This document shows positions 1 through 8,423 of a stretch of 13,728 bases of DNA, piece by piece. Within the stretch, counting starts at the first letter, position 1. Each line of letters begins with the position of its first letter. Under the pieces are notes generated by a model. It was not told the DNA's origin. It saw only the letters and a program-made list of their open reading frames with translations, and did not search any database. Both the position numbers and the translations under genes were made by a program. This DNA comes from Candidatus Effluviviaceae Genus I sp. (lineage in GTDB: Bacteria; Joyebacterota; Joyebacteria; Joyebacterales; Joyebacteraceae), in contig VGIX01000042.1 of NCBI GenBank assembly GCA_016867725.1, positions 1 to 13,728 of the forward strand, read 5' to 3'.

Positions 1-2
1 GG

Positions 3-1061
3 GCGTCGCTCGGCCGCGGGCGCGTCACGGCGTCCGGCTTCGCCGAGCCGCTGGGCCCGGGCGCGCGCCCGTTCTGGCTGCGCGCCAACCTCGAGTCGCC
101 GGAGTTCTCGGTCCCACAGACGCTCGACGCACGGCTGGGAGGGTCGGTGACGTGGGCCGGCACGGACGCGGCCTCTCGGCTGTCGGGCGAGGTCACGGTC
201 GAGAGGCTCACCGTCACGCAGCAGGTCGGCCTCGGCGACATCATGGGAGGCGGGCCGGTTCGCTCCGTGCGGCCGCGCGCGGACGACAAGCGGGCGCGCG
301 TCGCGCTCGACGTGGACGTCGCGGTGAAGGACAGGATCGGCGTGCGGAGCAACCTCGCCGATCTCGACCTCGCGGGCGCCCTCCATCTCGGAGGCACGCT
401 CCTCGCGCCGCAGCTCTCCGGCGGCATGTACGCCGAGGACGGCACGTTCCGGTACCTGGACAACGAGTTCGTGATCGAGAACCTCAACGTGAGCTTCACC
501 GACCCCCGCCGGCAGGACCCGTACGTGGACCTCCTCGGGACGGCGAGCGTCGTCTCGCGCTCGCGCGAGGAGTACGACGTCACGCTGCGCGTCACGGGGT
601 TCGCGTTCGACGCGCTCCCCGAGCTCTCGAGCGCTCCGCCGCTCTCCGAGCCGGACGTCCTGGCGCTCCTGACGTTCGGGGACACGGTGGGCGAACTCGC
701 CGCGGGGGGCGGCGCGGCGGTGGGCTCCTCAGGCGAGCGGCTCGGCGCGCTCACGCGGAAGGCGTTCCTCGGCAGCCTGTTCGGCGTGGCCGAAAGCACG
801 ATGGAGAGGCTCCTGGACCTCGACACCGTGGAGCTGGACCGCGAGGCGGCCGAGGCCGGCGACCTCGCGGGCGCTGAGCTCACGCTCGGCAAGCGGTTCG
901 GCGACAGACTCCGCGTGGACTACCGGACCGCGCTCGGGAAGCTCGACCAGCGCGAGGTGGACATCTCCCTCAAGCTCACGCGCACCCTGTCGCTCGAGAC
1001 CAGGGCGGACCCGGAGGGGAACCATGCCGTCGGCCTCAGGGCCAGTCTGCTGTTCGAGTAG
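3..1061 (+). CDS. tamB: TamB-like translocation/assembly module protein, C-terminal part (5' end outside window)
   Basis: The reading frame is open from the left edge, so this is the last 352 residues of a longer protein; the GTG at 147 is merely internal. TamB proteins are very large periplasm-spanning beta-taco proteins anchored in the inner membrane. They act with an Omp85 partner in outer-membrane protein insertion or lipid transport. The visible part matches the family's C-terminal domain (DUF490/TamB): repeated amphipathic beta-strand text, a G-x-L-x-x-P-x-L-x-G block near 400-425, and the signature SAPPLSEPDVLALLTFG at about 630-680. It ends in a strand-like LRASLLFE. The stop lies 38 nt inside the next gene, an Omp85 protein, so the two are probably translationally coupled. 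Seen: motif and context. Known: the family role. Inferred: partnership with the neighbour. Confidence 0.85.
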   Translation, partial: ASLGRGRVTASGFAEPLGPGARPFWLRANLESPEFSVPQTLDARLGGSVTWAGTDAASRLSGEVTVERLTVTQQVGLGDIMGGGPVRSVRPRADDKRARVALDVDVAVKDRIGVRSNLADLDLAGALHLGGTLLAPQLSGGMYAEDGTFRYLDNEFVIENLNVSFTDPRRQDPYVDLLGTASVVSRSREEYDVTLRVTGFAFDALPELSSAPPLSEPDVLALLTFGDTVGELAAGGGAAVGSSGERLGALTRKAFLGSLFGVAESTMERLLDLDTVELDREAAEAGDLAGAELTLGKRFGDRLRVDYRTALGKLDQREVDISLKLTRTLSLETRADPEGNHAVGLRASLLFE

Positions 1062-2889
1062 GCGGGCCGTCGGCGGCAACGCGCTGCTCGCGCTCGCCGG
1101 CGTCCTCGCCGTCGCCGCGTGCCTCGCGGCGGCGCCCGGTCCGGCGGCGGCCGGCTCGCCGAACCCCGTTCTTGAACGCTGGCGCGTGGAGCGCATCCGG
1201 AGGCTCGGGCCGCTCGTCCGGGCCGTGCACTTCGTCGGCAACGAGACGTTCTCCGAGCGCGAGCTCCTGACCTACATGAGAACGACGCCCGGCGGGTTGT
1301 TCCGGGCGGTGCACCACTCCAGGGGCACGCTCGACCGAGATCTTGCGAACCTCGAGCGGTTCTATCGGTCGCAGGGTTTCCTCGAGGCGACGGCCGGCCT
1401 CGAGGACATCGCGCTCGCCGCGGACGGCCTGTCGGTCGAGCTCCTCGTCGGCATCGACGAGAGGGACCGGTGGCGCGTGACGGCGGTGGTCTTCGAAGGC
1501 AACCGGGCGCTCGACGAGGCCCTGCTGCGTTCGGTGATCTCCGTCAGGGAGGGCGATCCGCTCCTGTCGGAAGCGCTGGCGGCGGACCGGGACGCGGTCC
1601 TGAGCGAGTACGCCCGCCGCTCGTACCTGGACGCGCGCGTCGAGCAGACCGTCGAGCGTGACGACGACGCGCGGAGCGCGACCGTCCGCTACGCGGTCGT
1701 CGAGCGCGACCCGGCGACGATCGGCGGCATCGCCATCGAGGGCGCGCTGAAGACGCGCGACCACGTGCTCGAGCGCGAGTTCCGGTTCGCCGTGGGGCGC
1801 CTCTTCGACGTGAACGAGATCGGCGAGACGCAGGCCGCGCTCTACAGGACCGGCCTGTTCAACTCCGTTCGGATCGAGCCCGCGCCGGGAGACACCGGCA
1901 GGCCGGAGCGCCGCCTCCTGGTCCGCGTGCGCGAGCGGCCGAGCGTCAGGCTGGACCTCACCGCCGGGTACGCCGTCCTCGACGGGTACGAGGCCGGCTT
2001 CGAGGTGTCGAACCGGAACCTCCAGGGGCAGGCGACGACGGCCGGGCTCAGGGCCAGGGTCTCCGAGTTCGTCCGCGAGGCCGAGGCGTCGGTCGGCGAC
2101 CCGTGGTTCCTCGGCGTCCCGCTCGCGGTGTCCGCCGGCGCGCGCTACGCTTGGCGCGACGAGAGCGCCTATGCGGCGGAGACCGTCGGGCTGGACGCCG
2201 GCGCGTCGAAGCGATTCGGCCGGTCGCTCACGCTCATGGGCGGCTACACGTTCGAGCGCACGGTCGTCCTCGAGACCGTGGAGGGCGGCGGGCTGGGCGC
2301 GAACTACACGAGCAACGTCACCGTGGGCGCCTCGCACGACACGCGCGACGACATCCTCAACGCGCGGCGCGGCGCGTTCGCCGGCGCGCGCGTGGACGTC
2401 GCGAGCTCGAGGCTCGGTGGAACGAACAACTTCGTGAGGACGGAGGTCTTCGCGCGCGGCTTCGCCCCGGTGGGCGGGCGCGTCGTCGGGGGGCTCGCGC
2501 TCCGCTTCGGCTGGATCCGGCCCGGGGAGGGCGGAGGCGTGCCGGTGAACGAGCGCTACACGGCGGGCGGGGACGGGTCGGTCAGGGGATACGACCGGAA
2601 CTCCCTCGGGCCGTCCGCCGGCGGCGCGGCCGTCGGTGGGCTTGCGCTCCTCGAGGTCCGCGCGGAGGCCAGGGTGCGGGTCTGGAGGGGGTTCTCCGTG
2701 GTCGCGTTCGCCGACGCCGGGCAGGCCTTCGCCGAGACCGACGCCGTCCGGCTGGACGGCCTGGCCGTCGGCGCCGGCGGTGGCCTGAGGTACGACACCC
2801 GCATCGGCGTGCTCCGGTTCGACCTCGCGGCGCCCGTCACGGAGCCCGGGCCGTCGGCCTTCTACGTCGGCGTGGGACAGGCCTTCTAG
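1024..2889 (+). CDS. Omp85-family outer-membrane assembly protein (TamA/BamA-like), three POTRA domains plus beta-barrel
   Basis: This 621-residue protein has an N-terminal export signal (about residues 1-43, hydrophobic core 19-35). Three POTRA-like repeats follow at about 64-146, 149-228 and 231-305, each with a V-x-F-x-G-N or I-x-I-x-G opening. A 16-stranded-type barrel covers 306-621. Omp85 hallmarks are the loop-6 VRGY motif at 520-523, the RYDTRIGVLRFDLAAPV segment near 589-605, and a C-terminal phenylalanine. The ATG at 1024 is preceded by GGAGGGGA (1013-1020). Three POTRAs and the overlap with a tamB-like gene favour a TamA-like partner. BamA usually has five POTRAs, but lineages differ, so BamA is not excluded. 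The signal contains Val-Ala-Ala-Cys at 30-33, a formal lipobox, which is probably fortuitous because Omp85 proteins are normally not lipoproteins. Confidence 0.9.
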   Translation: MPSASGPVCCSSRRAVGGNALLALAGVLAVAACLAAAPGPAAAGSPNPVLERWRVERIRRLGPLVRAVHFVGNETFSERELLTYMRTTPGGLFRAVHHSRGTLDRDLANLERFYRSQGFLEATAGLEDIALAADGLSVELLVGIDERDRWRVTAVVFEGNRALDEALLRSVISVREGDPLLSEALAADRDAVLSEYARRSYLDARVEQTVERDDDARSATVRYAVVERDPATIGGIAIEGALKTRDHVLEREFRFAVGRLFDVNEIGETQAALYRTGLFNSVRIEPAPGDTGRPERRLLVRVRERPSVRLDLTAGYAVLDGYEAGFEVSNRNLQGQATTAGLRARVSEFVREAEASVGDPWFLGVPLAVSAGARYAWRDESAYAAETVGLDAGASKRFGRSLTLMGGYTFERTVVLETVEGGGLGANYTSNVTVGASHDTRDDILNARRGAFAGARVDVASSRLGGTNNFVRTEVFARGFAPVGGRVVGGLALRFGWIRPGEGGGVPVNERYTAGGDGSVRGYDRNSLGPSAGGAAVGGLALLEVRAEARVRVWRGFSVVAFADAGQAFAETDAVRLDGLAVGAGGGLRYDTRIGVLRFDLAAPVTEPGPSAFYVGVGQAF

Positions 2890-2948
2890 GGCTCTCACGG
2901 GGCCCCTTCCGCCGCCCGCCGGCCGACCACCGGGACCCGCCTGAGGGG

Positions 2949-2977
2949 TTGCGCCGCCGCCGGCAAGCGTCTAGAAT
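2949..2977 (+). promoter_or_regulatory. sigma70-type promoter for groL
   Basis: TTGCGC (2949-2954) and TAGAAT (2972-2977) are separated by exactly 17 nt, giving a 4/6 plus 5/6 match to the housekeeping consensus in an otherwise GC-rich 163-nt gap. Transcription would start near 2984, leaving a leader of about 70 nt before groL. No CIRCE inverted repeat (TTAGCACTC-N9-GAGTGCTAA) and no clear sigma32 CTTGAA/CCCCAT pair is visible, so heat control by HrcA is not supported here. An 8-bp palindrome CTTCGAAG (3033-3040) overlaps the start of the ribosome binding site; its significance is unknown. Confidence 0.6.
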
Positions 2978-3001
2978 GTCTGGACGGTCCGCGACGGGTA
3001 G

Positions 3002-4678
<1,677 letters not shown>

Positions 4679-4687
4679 GCGCCGCCC

Positions 4688-4720
4688 GCGCCGGCAGCGC
4701 GTTCCTACGGGCGCCGGCGC
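4688..4720 (+). repeat. GC-rich inverted repeat just after groL
   Basis: GCGCCGGC (4688-4695) and its complement GCCGGCGC (4713-4720) can form an 8-bp stem with a 17-nt loop, starting 10 nt after the groL stop. No T-run follows, so it is not a classical intrinsic terminator. It could stabilise the 3' end of the groL mRNA or simply reflect base composition. Confidence 0.3.
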
Positions 4721-4752
4721 GCGGGTGACGGATCGGCCCGCGGAAGGACGCC

Positions 4753-4785
4753 ATGACGGGCCCTCTCGTTCCCGGCGCGGAATGA
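4753..4785 (+). CDS. Possible valS leader peptide, 10 codons
   Basis: ATG at 4753 opens a 10-codon frame encoding MTGPLVPGAE, ending in TGA at 4783-4785. GGAAGG (4742-4747) stands 5 nt before it, a good ribosome binding site. The frame runs through the whole left arm and the loop of the strong hairpin at 4758-4793 and stops inside its right arm, so a translating ribosome would open that hairpin. Its sixth codon is GTT valine at 4768-4770, an uncommon valine codon next to the GTC/GTG-rich genes around it. That arrangement would suit attenuation of the downstream valyl-tRNA synthetase. One valine codon is few for a classical attenuator, and a frame this short can arise by chance. Confidence 0.25.
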   Translation: MTGPLVPGAE

Positions 4786-4793
4786 GAGGGCCC
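4758..4793 (+). terminator. Strong hairpin between groL and valS: groL terminator or valS attenuator
   Basis: GGGCCCTCTCGTTCC (4758-4772) pairs with GGAATGAGAGGGCCC (4779-4793) in a 15-bp stem, 14 Watson-Crick pairs plus one G-U, closed by a 6-nt loop CGGCGC. The downstream run is only CGCTGTTT, a weak U tract. It ends 29 nt before the valS ATG, leaving no space for a promoter between hairpin and gene. Therefore either valS is reached by read-through from groL, or a promoter upstream of 4758 makes this a leader hairpin. I see no convincing promoter in 4679-4757. The stem is seen; the function is inferred. Confidence 0.65.
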
Positions 4794-4822
4794 CGCTGTT
4801 TCGACGGCCGGCGAGGGAGACC

Positions 4823-7306
4823 ATGGAACTGCCGAAGCGCTACGACCCGAAGACCGCCGAGGCGAAGTGGCAGCGCGAGTGGGAGGAGCGCGGCCTCTAC
4901 CGCTTCGACAGGCACCCCGACCGCCCCATCTACAGCATCGACACGCCGCCCCCGACGGTGTCGGGGAGCATCCACATCGGCCACGTGTTCAGCTACGTCC
5001 AGGCCGAGGTCGTCGCGCGGTTCTGGCGGATGAGGGGCTACAACGTCTACTACCCGTTCGGGTTCGACGACAACGGTCTTCCGAGCGAGCGGCTCGTCGA
5101 GAAGGAGGCCGGCGTCAAGGCGACCGACGTCGGGCGCGAGCGCTTCGTCCAGATGTGCCTCGAGCTCACGAAGCGCTACGAGGACGAGTTCAAGGTGTTC
5201 TGGAGGAGCCTCGGCCTGTCGGTGGACTGGACGCAGAACTACTCGACCATTGACCCGCTGTCGCAGCGCATCTCCCAGCGGTCGTTCATCGACCTCTATC
5301 GGAAGGGGCGGGTGTACCGGAAGGAGGCGCCGACGCTCTGGTGCCCCGAGTGCCACACCGCCATCGCGCAGGCTGAGATCGAGGACGCCGAGCGCTCCTC
5401 GACGTTCTTCGATGTCGCGTTCACGTGCGAGGGCAAGGACCTGGTCGTGTCGACCACCCGGCCCGAGCTCCTGCCGGCGTGCGTGGGGATGTTCGTGCAC
5501 CCCGACGACGAGCGGTACCGCGGGCTCGTGGGGAAGGAGGCCCTGGTGCCGCTCTTCGGCCACGGCGTCCCCATCCTGGCCGACGAGCGGGCCGACCCGG
5601 AGAAGGGCACGGGCGTCGTGATGTGCTGCACCTTCGGGGACACGACGGACATCGCGTGGTGGCAGGAGCACGGGCTTCCGACGCGCATCGTGTTCGACGG
5701 GCAGGGCCGGCTCAACGATCTCGCCGGCGCCTACCGCGACCTCTCGATCAAGGACGCGAGGGCGCGGATCGTCGAGGACCTCGCGCGCGCCCGGGCGCTC
5801 CGCGGCGAGCGGCCGATCAGCCACGTCGTGAACGTGCACGAGCGCTGCGGGACCGGGGTCGAGTTCTCCGTCGCCACGCAGTGGTTCATCCGCGTGCTGG
5901 ACATCAAGCAGGAGATCATCGACGCGGGCGCCGCCGTCCGGTGGTGCCCCGAGTTCATGCACACGCGCCTCCGGAACTGGGTGGAGAACCTCAAGTGGGA
6001 CTGGTGCGTCTCGCGCCAGAGGTACTACGGCGTTCCGTTCCCCGTGTGGATCTGCGCGGCGTGCGGCGAGGTGGTCCTCGCGCGGGAGGACCAGCTTCCC
6101 GTGGACCCCACCGTGTCCCGGCCGCCGGTCGATGCCTGTCCGGCGTGCGGCTCGTCGGACCTCGCGCCCGAGCGCGACATCATGGACACGTGGATGACGT
6201 CGTCGTGCACGCCCTTCCTGAACGTCAAGTGGGGCGAGACGGACTCGCGCGCCGCCCGATTCGCGAAGTCCGAGGACGGCGCGGAGTACCTCATGGACCT
6301 GCGTCCTCAGGCGCACGACATCATCCGGACGTGGGCGTTCTACACGATCGTGAAGAGCGTGCTCAACGAGGGGAAGGTCCCTTGGCGCACGGCGATGATC
6401 TCGGGGCACGCGCTCCATCCCGACCGTGCGAAGATCAGCAAGTCGAAAGGCGGCGCGGCGCGGACGCCGAAGCAGGTCATCGAGGAGCGGTCGGCCGACT
6501 GCACCCGCTACTGGGCGTGCTCCACGAAGCTCGGGGTGGATACGGTCCTCGCGGAGGAGCCGCTCGACGCCGGTCACAGGCTCGTCGTGAAGCTGTGGAA
6601 CGCGTCCCGGTTCGCCATCGGGCGCATCGCGGACCTCGACCCGGCGGCGCCCCGGCGGCTCGAGCTCATCGACCGCTGGCTGCTCGCGCGCCTGGCCGAG
6701 ACCATCGAGCGCGCGACGAAGAGCTACGCGGACTGCGAGTACCACGCCGCGGTGGAGGCGGTCGAGGCGTTCTTCTGGCGCGACCTCTGCGACAACTACA
6801 TCGAGATCGCGAAGCGAAGGCTGTACGGAGGCGAGGGGCACGACGCCGAGGGGCGGCGCGGCGCGCAGTTCGCCCTCTACCAGGCGCTGCTCGGCGCGCT
6901 CAAGATGCTCGCGCCCGTCATGCCGCACATCACCGAGGAGATCCACTCCCTCTTCTTCGCCGAGCGGGAGGGAACGGAGTCCATCCATACCGGCGGGTGG
7001 CCGGAGGCTCCCGCGGGGTGGCGCGACGCCGAGGCGCTCGAGGCCGGGCAGGCCGCGCTCGCGGTGGTGGAGGGCATGAGGAAGGTGAAGTCCACGCTCA
7101 AGGTGTCGGTCGCCGCGCCCCTGAAGGCGCTCCGCATCGCCTGCGACGACGCCGCGTGGGCGAGGATCGAACCGCTCCTTCCCGAGCTCCGCGACGTGGC
7201 GAACGCCGCCGGCGTGGAGCGCGCGGCCGAGGCCACGGCGTCGTTCGTGGAGACGCCGGTGCCCGGCGTCCTCGTCGAGGCCGAGCTCGCTCCGAAGGTG
7301 GACTAG
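4823..7306 (+). CDS. valS: Valyl-tRNA synthetase, archaeal-type (type 2), without C-terminal coiled-coil arm
   Basis: This class Ia synthetase charges tRNA-Val with valine using ATP and hydrolyses mischarged Thr-tRNA-Val in its CP1 editing domain. It has 827 residues. The HIGH motif is at 51-54 and the KMSKS loop reads KISKSK at 537-542. The editing-domain signature STTRPELLPACVG lies near residue 210. Zn-type cysteines occur in CPECH (174-177) and in CAAC (411-414) with CPAC (439-442). The block after HIGH reads PFGFDDNGLPSE (about 78-89), as in archaeal and Rickettsia-like ValRS; most bacteria have PGTDHAGIATQ there. The protein ends after the anticodon-binding region and lacks the bacterial C-terminal coiled coil. 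GAGGGAGA (4813-4820) precedes the ATG. It lies downstream of a strong leader hairpin and 16 nt ahead of a glycosyltransferase gene. Confidence 0.96.
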   Translation: MELPKRYDPKTAEAKWQREWEERGLYRFDRHPDRPIYSIDTPPPTVSGSIHIGHVFSYVQAEVVARFWRMRGYNVYYPFGFDDNGLPSERLVEKEAGVKATDVGRERFVQMCLELTKRYEDEFKVFWRSLGLSVDWTQNYSTIDPLSQRISQRSFIDLYRKGRVYRKEAPTLWCPECHTAIAQAEIEDAERSSTFFDVAFTCEGKDLVVSTTRPELLPACVGMFVHPDDERYRGLVGKEALVPLFGHGVPILADERADPEKGTGVVMCCTFGDTTDIAWWQEHGLPTRIVFDGQGRLNDLAGAYRDLSIKDARARIVEDLARARALRGERPISHVVNVHERCGTGVEFSVATQWFIRVLDIKQEIIDAGAAVRWCPEFMHTRLRNWVENLKWDWCVSRQRYYGVPFPVWICAACGEVVLAREDQLPVDPTVSRPPVDACPACGSSDLAPERDIMDTWMTSSCTPFLNVKWGETDSRAARFAKSEDGAEYLMDLRPQAHDIIRTWAFYTIVKSVLNEGKVPWRTAMISGHALHPDRAKISKSKGGAARTPKQVIEERSADCTRYWACSTKLGVDTVLAEEPLDAGHRLVVKLWNASRFAIGRIADLDPAAPRRLELIDRWLLARLAETIERATKSYADCEYHAAVEAVEAFFWRDLCDNYIEIAKRRLYGGEGHDAEGRRGAQFALYQALLGALKMLAPVMPHITEEIHSLFFAEREGTESIHTGGWPEAPAGWRDAEALEAGQAALAVVEGMRKVKSTLKVSVAAPLKALRIACDDAAWARIEPLLPELRDVANAAGVERAAEATASFVETPVPGVLVEAELAPKVD

Positions 7307-7322
7307 TCACGGGGGCCTGCCG

Positions 7323-8423
7323 GTGGGCCGAAGGAAGAAGCCTCCGACGCTCCCCGACGTCCCAAAGGTCCTCGTCATCGAGACGGGGCTTCTGGGGGAG
7401 CTTCTCGTCGTCACGCCCGCGCTGAGAGCTTTCCGCAAGGCGTATCCGAACTCCAAGGTGACCGCGCTCGTCTCGCCGGGCTCCGCGCCGCTCCTCGTCG
7501 GCAACCCGGCGCTCGACAGGCTGCTGCCCGTGCCGAAGGAGCAGCGCTCGGGCGCCGTCCGCCTCCTTGCCCTCGCGGCGTGGATCAGGGCTCAGCGGTT
7601 CGACGCCGCGCTCGTCTGCCACACGTCGTTCAGAAGCGCCCTGCTCGCGGCGCTCGCGCGCGTGCCCGTCCGCGCGGGGCTCGCCTGCGAGGGGCGCGCC
7701 TTCCTCCTCACGCACAGCGCCCCGCGGGACCGCTCCGCCTACGAGGTGGACGAGCACCTCAGGGCGCTCTCGCTCCTCGGCGTGCCGCCCGACGGGCGCG
7801 CGCTCGAGCTTCACCTTCTTCCCGAGGAGCGCGAGGAAGCGGCTGGGCTCGTCGGCGACGCGCGCGGGCGCCTGGTGGCGCTTCACCCCGGGGCGAGCCG
7901 CGAGATCCGCCGCTGGCCGGTCGAGCGGTTCGCCGAGCTGGGGGCGGGGTTGCGGGCAGACGGCATCGAGCCGCTGTACGTCGCCGGTCCGAAGGAGGGC
8001 GCGCTGGCGGACGCCGTGCTGTCGTGGTGGCGCTCGCAGGGCCTTCCGGCCCCGAGGGTCGCGCGGCCCCGGACCGCGCGCGTCCTCGCCGCGCTCTTCG
8101 AGCGCGCGGTCGCGGTCGTCGCGAACAACACCGGGCCGATGCACGTGGCCGCCGCGGTCGGCGCGCCCGGCGTGTTCATCCACGGGCCGACGCCCGTGGC
8201 GCGCTGGCACCCGCCGGGCGACGCGTGGGTCGCGGCGGCGGGCGAGGGCGTGCCGTGCCGCCCCTGCGACTCGCCGACGTGCAGGGTGGGTCGCCTGCTG
8301 TGCATGGAAGCGGTGACGGTCGCGCGCGTGCGCGACGCGCTGGAGGGGCTCCTCGGCCGCGCCCGGGGCGGGCCGGCCGAAGGCGCCATCGTCGCGCCGC
8401 CCGCGGCCGAGGAACGCGGCTAG
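7323..8423 (+). CDS. Glycosyltransferase family 9 protein (lipopolysaccharide heptosyltransferase-like)
   Basis: GT9 enzymes transfer heptose or related sugars from ADP-activated donors to lipid A-core at the cytoplasmic face of the inner membrane. The 366-residue protein shows the N-terminal Rossmann start VLVIETGLLGELLVVTPALRA (about 16-36). The C-terminal donor-binding half has HPGASREIRRWP (188-199), NNTGPMHVAAAVGAP (268-282) and HGPTPVARWHP (287-297). A cysteine cluster, C312, C315, C320 and C327, is typical near the end of many GT9 proteins. The residue aligned with the WaaC catalytic Asp13 is Glu26 here. The start is GTG with only a weak GGGGG (7311-7315) upstream; no better start is visible. 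It follows valS by 16 nt, so it is probably cotranscribed. The acceptor sugar cannot be told from sequence. Confidence 0.88.
   Translation: MGRRKKPPTLPDVPKVLVIETGLLGELLVVTPALRAFRKAYPNSKVTALVSPGSAPLLVGNPALDRLLPVPKEQRSGAVRLLALAAWIRAQRFDAALVCHTSFRSALLAALARVPVRAGLACEGRAFLLTHSAPRDRSAYEVDEHLRALSLLGVPPDGRALELHLLPEEREEAAGLVGDARGRLVALHPGASREIRRWPVERFAELGAGLRADGIEPLYVAGPKEGALADAVLSWWRSQGLPAPRVARPRTARVLAALFERAVAVVANNTGPMHVAAAVGAPGVFIHGPTPVARWHPPGDAWVAAAGEGVPCRPCDSPTCRVGRLLCMEAVTVARVRDALEGLLGRARGGPAEGAIVAPPAAEERG
8350..8413. repeat. 12-bp perfect inverted repeat at the convergent gene junction, candidate 3'-end structure
   Basis: TCCTCGGCCGCG (8350-8361) and CGCGGCCGAGGA (8402-8413) are perfect complements separated by 40 nt. 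The loop can itself fold, for example GGCGC/GCGCC around the CATCGTC core. It lies within the 3' end of the GT9 gene. For the minus-strand operon it begins 6 nt after the stop codon, so it could end or protect that transcript. No T-run is visible on either strand, so intrinsic termination is not demonstrated. Confidence 0.4.
8420..8423. other. Shared stop codons of convergent genes (CTAG)
   Basis: The palindrome CTAG supplies TAG on both strands: 8421-8423 ends the GT9 gene and 8422-8420 ends the DRTGG gene. The convergent coding regions therefore overlap by 4 bp, with no intergenic space for a terminator. Confidence 0.9.

Noticed and set aside
4679-4822. A T-box riboswitch for valS
   Set aside because: The gap is only 144 nt and I see no T-box core sequence or specifier-loop architecture; the hairpin and short frame explain the visible structure better.
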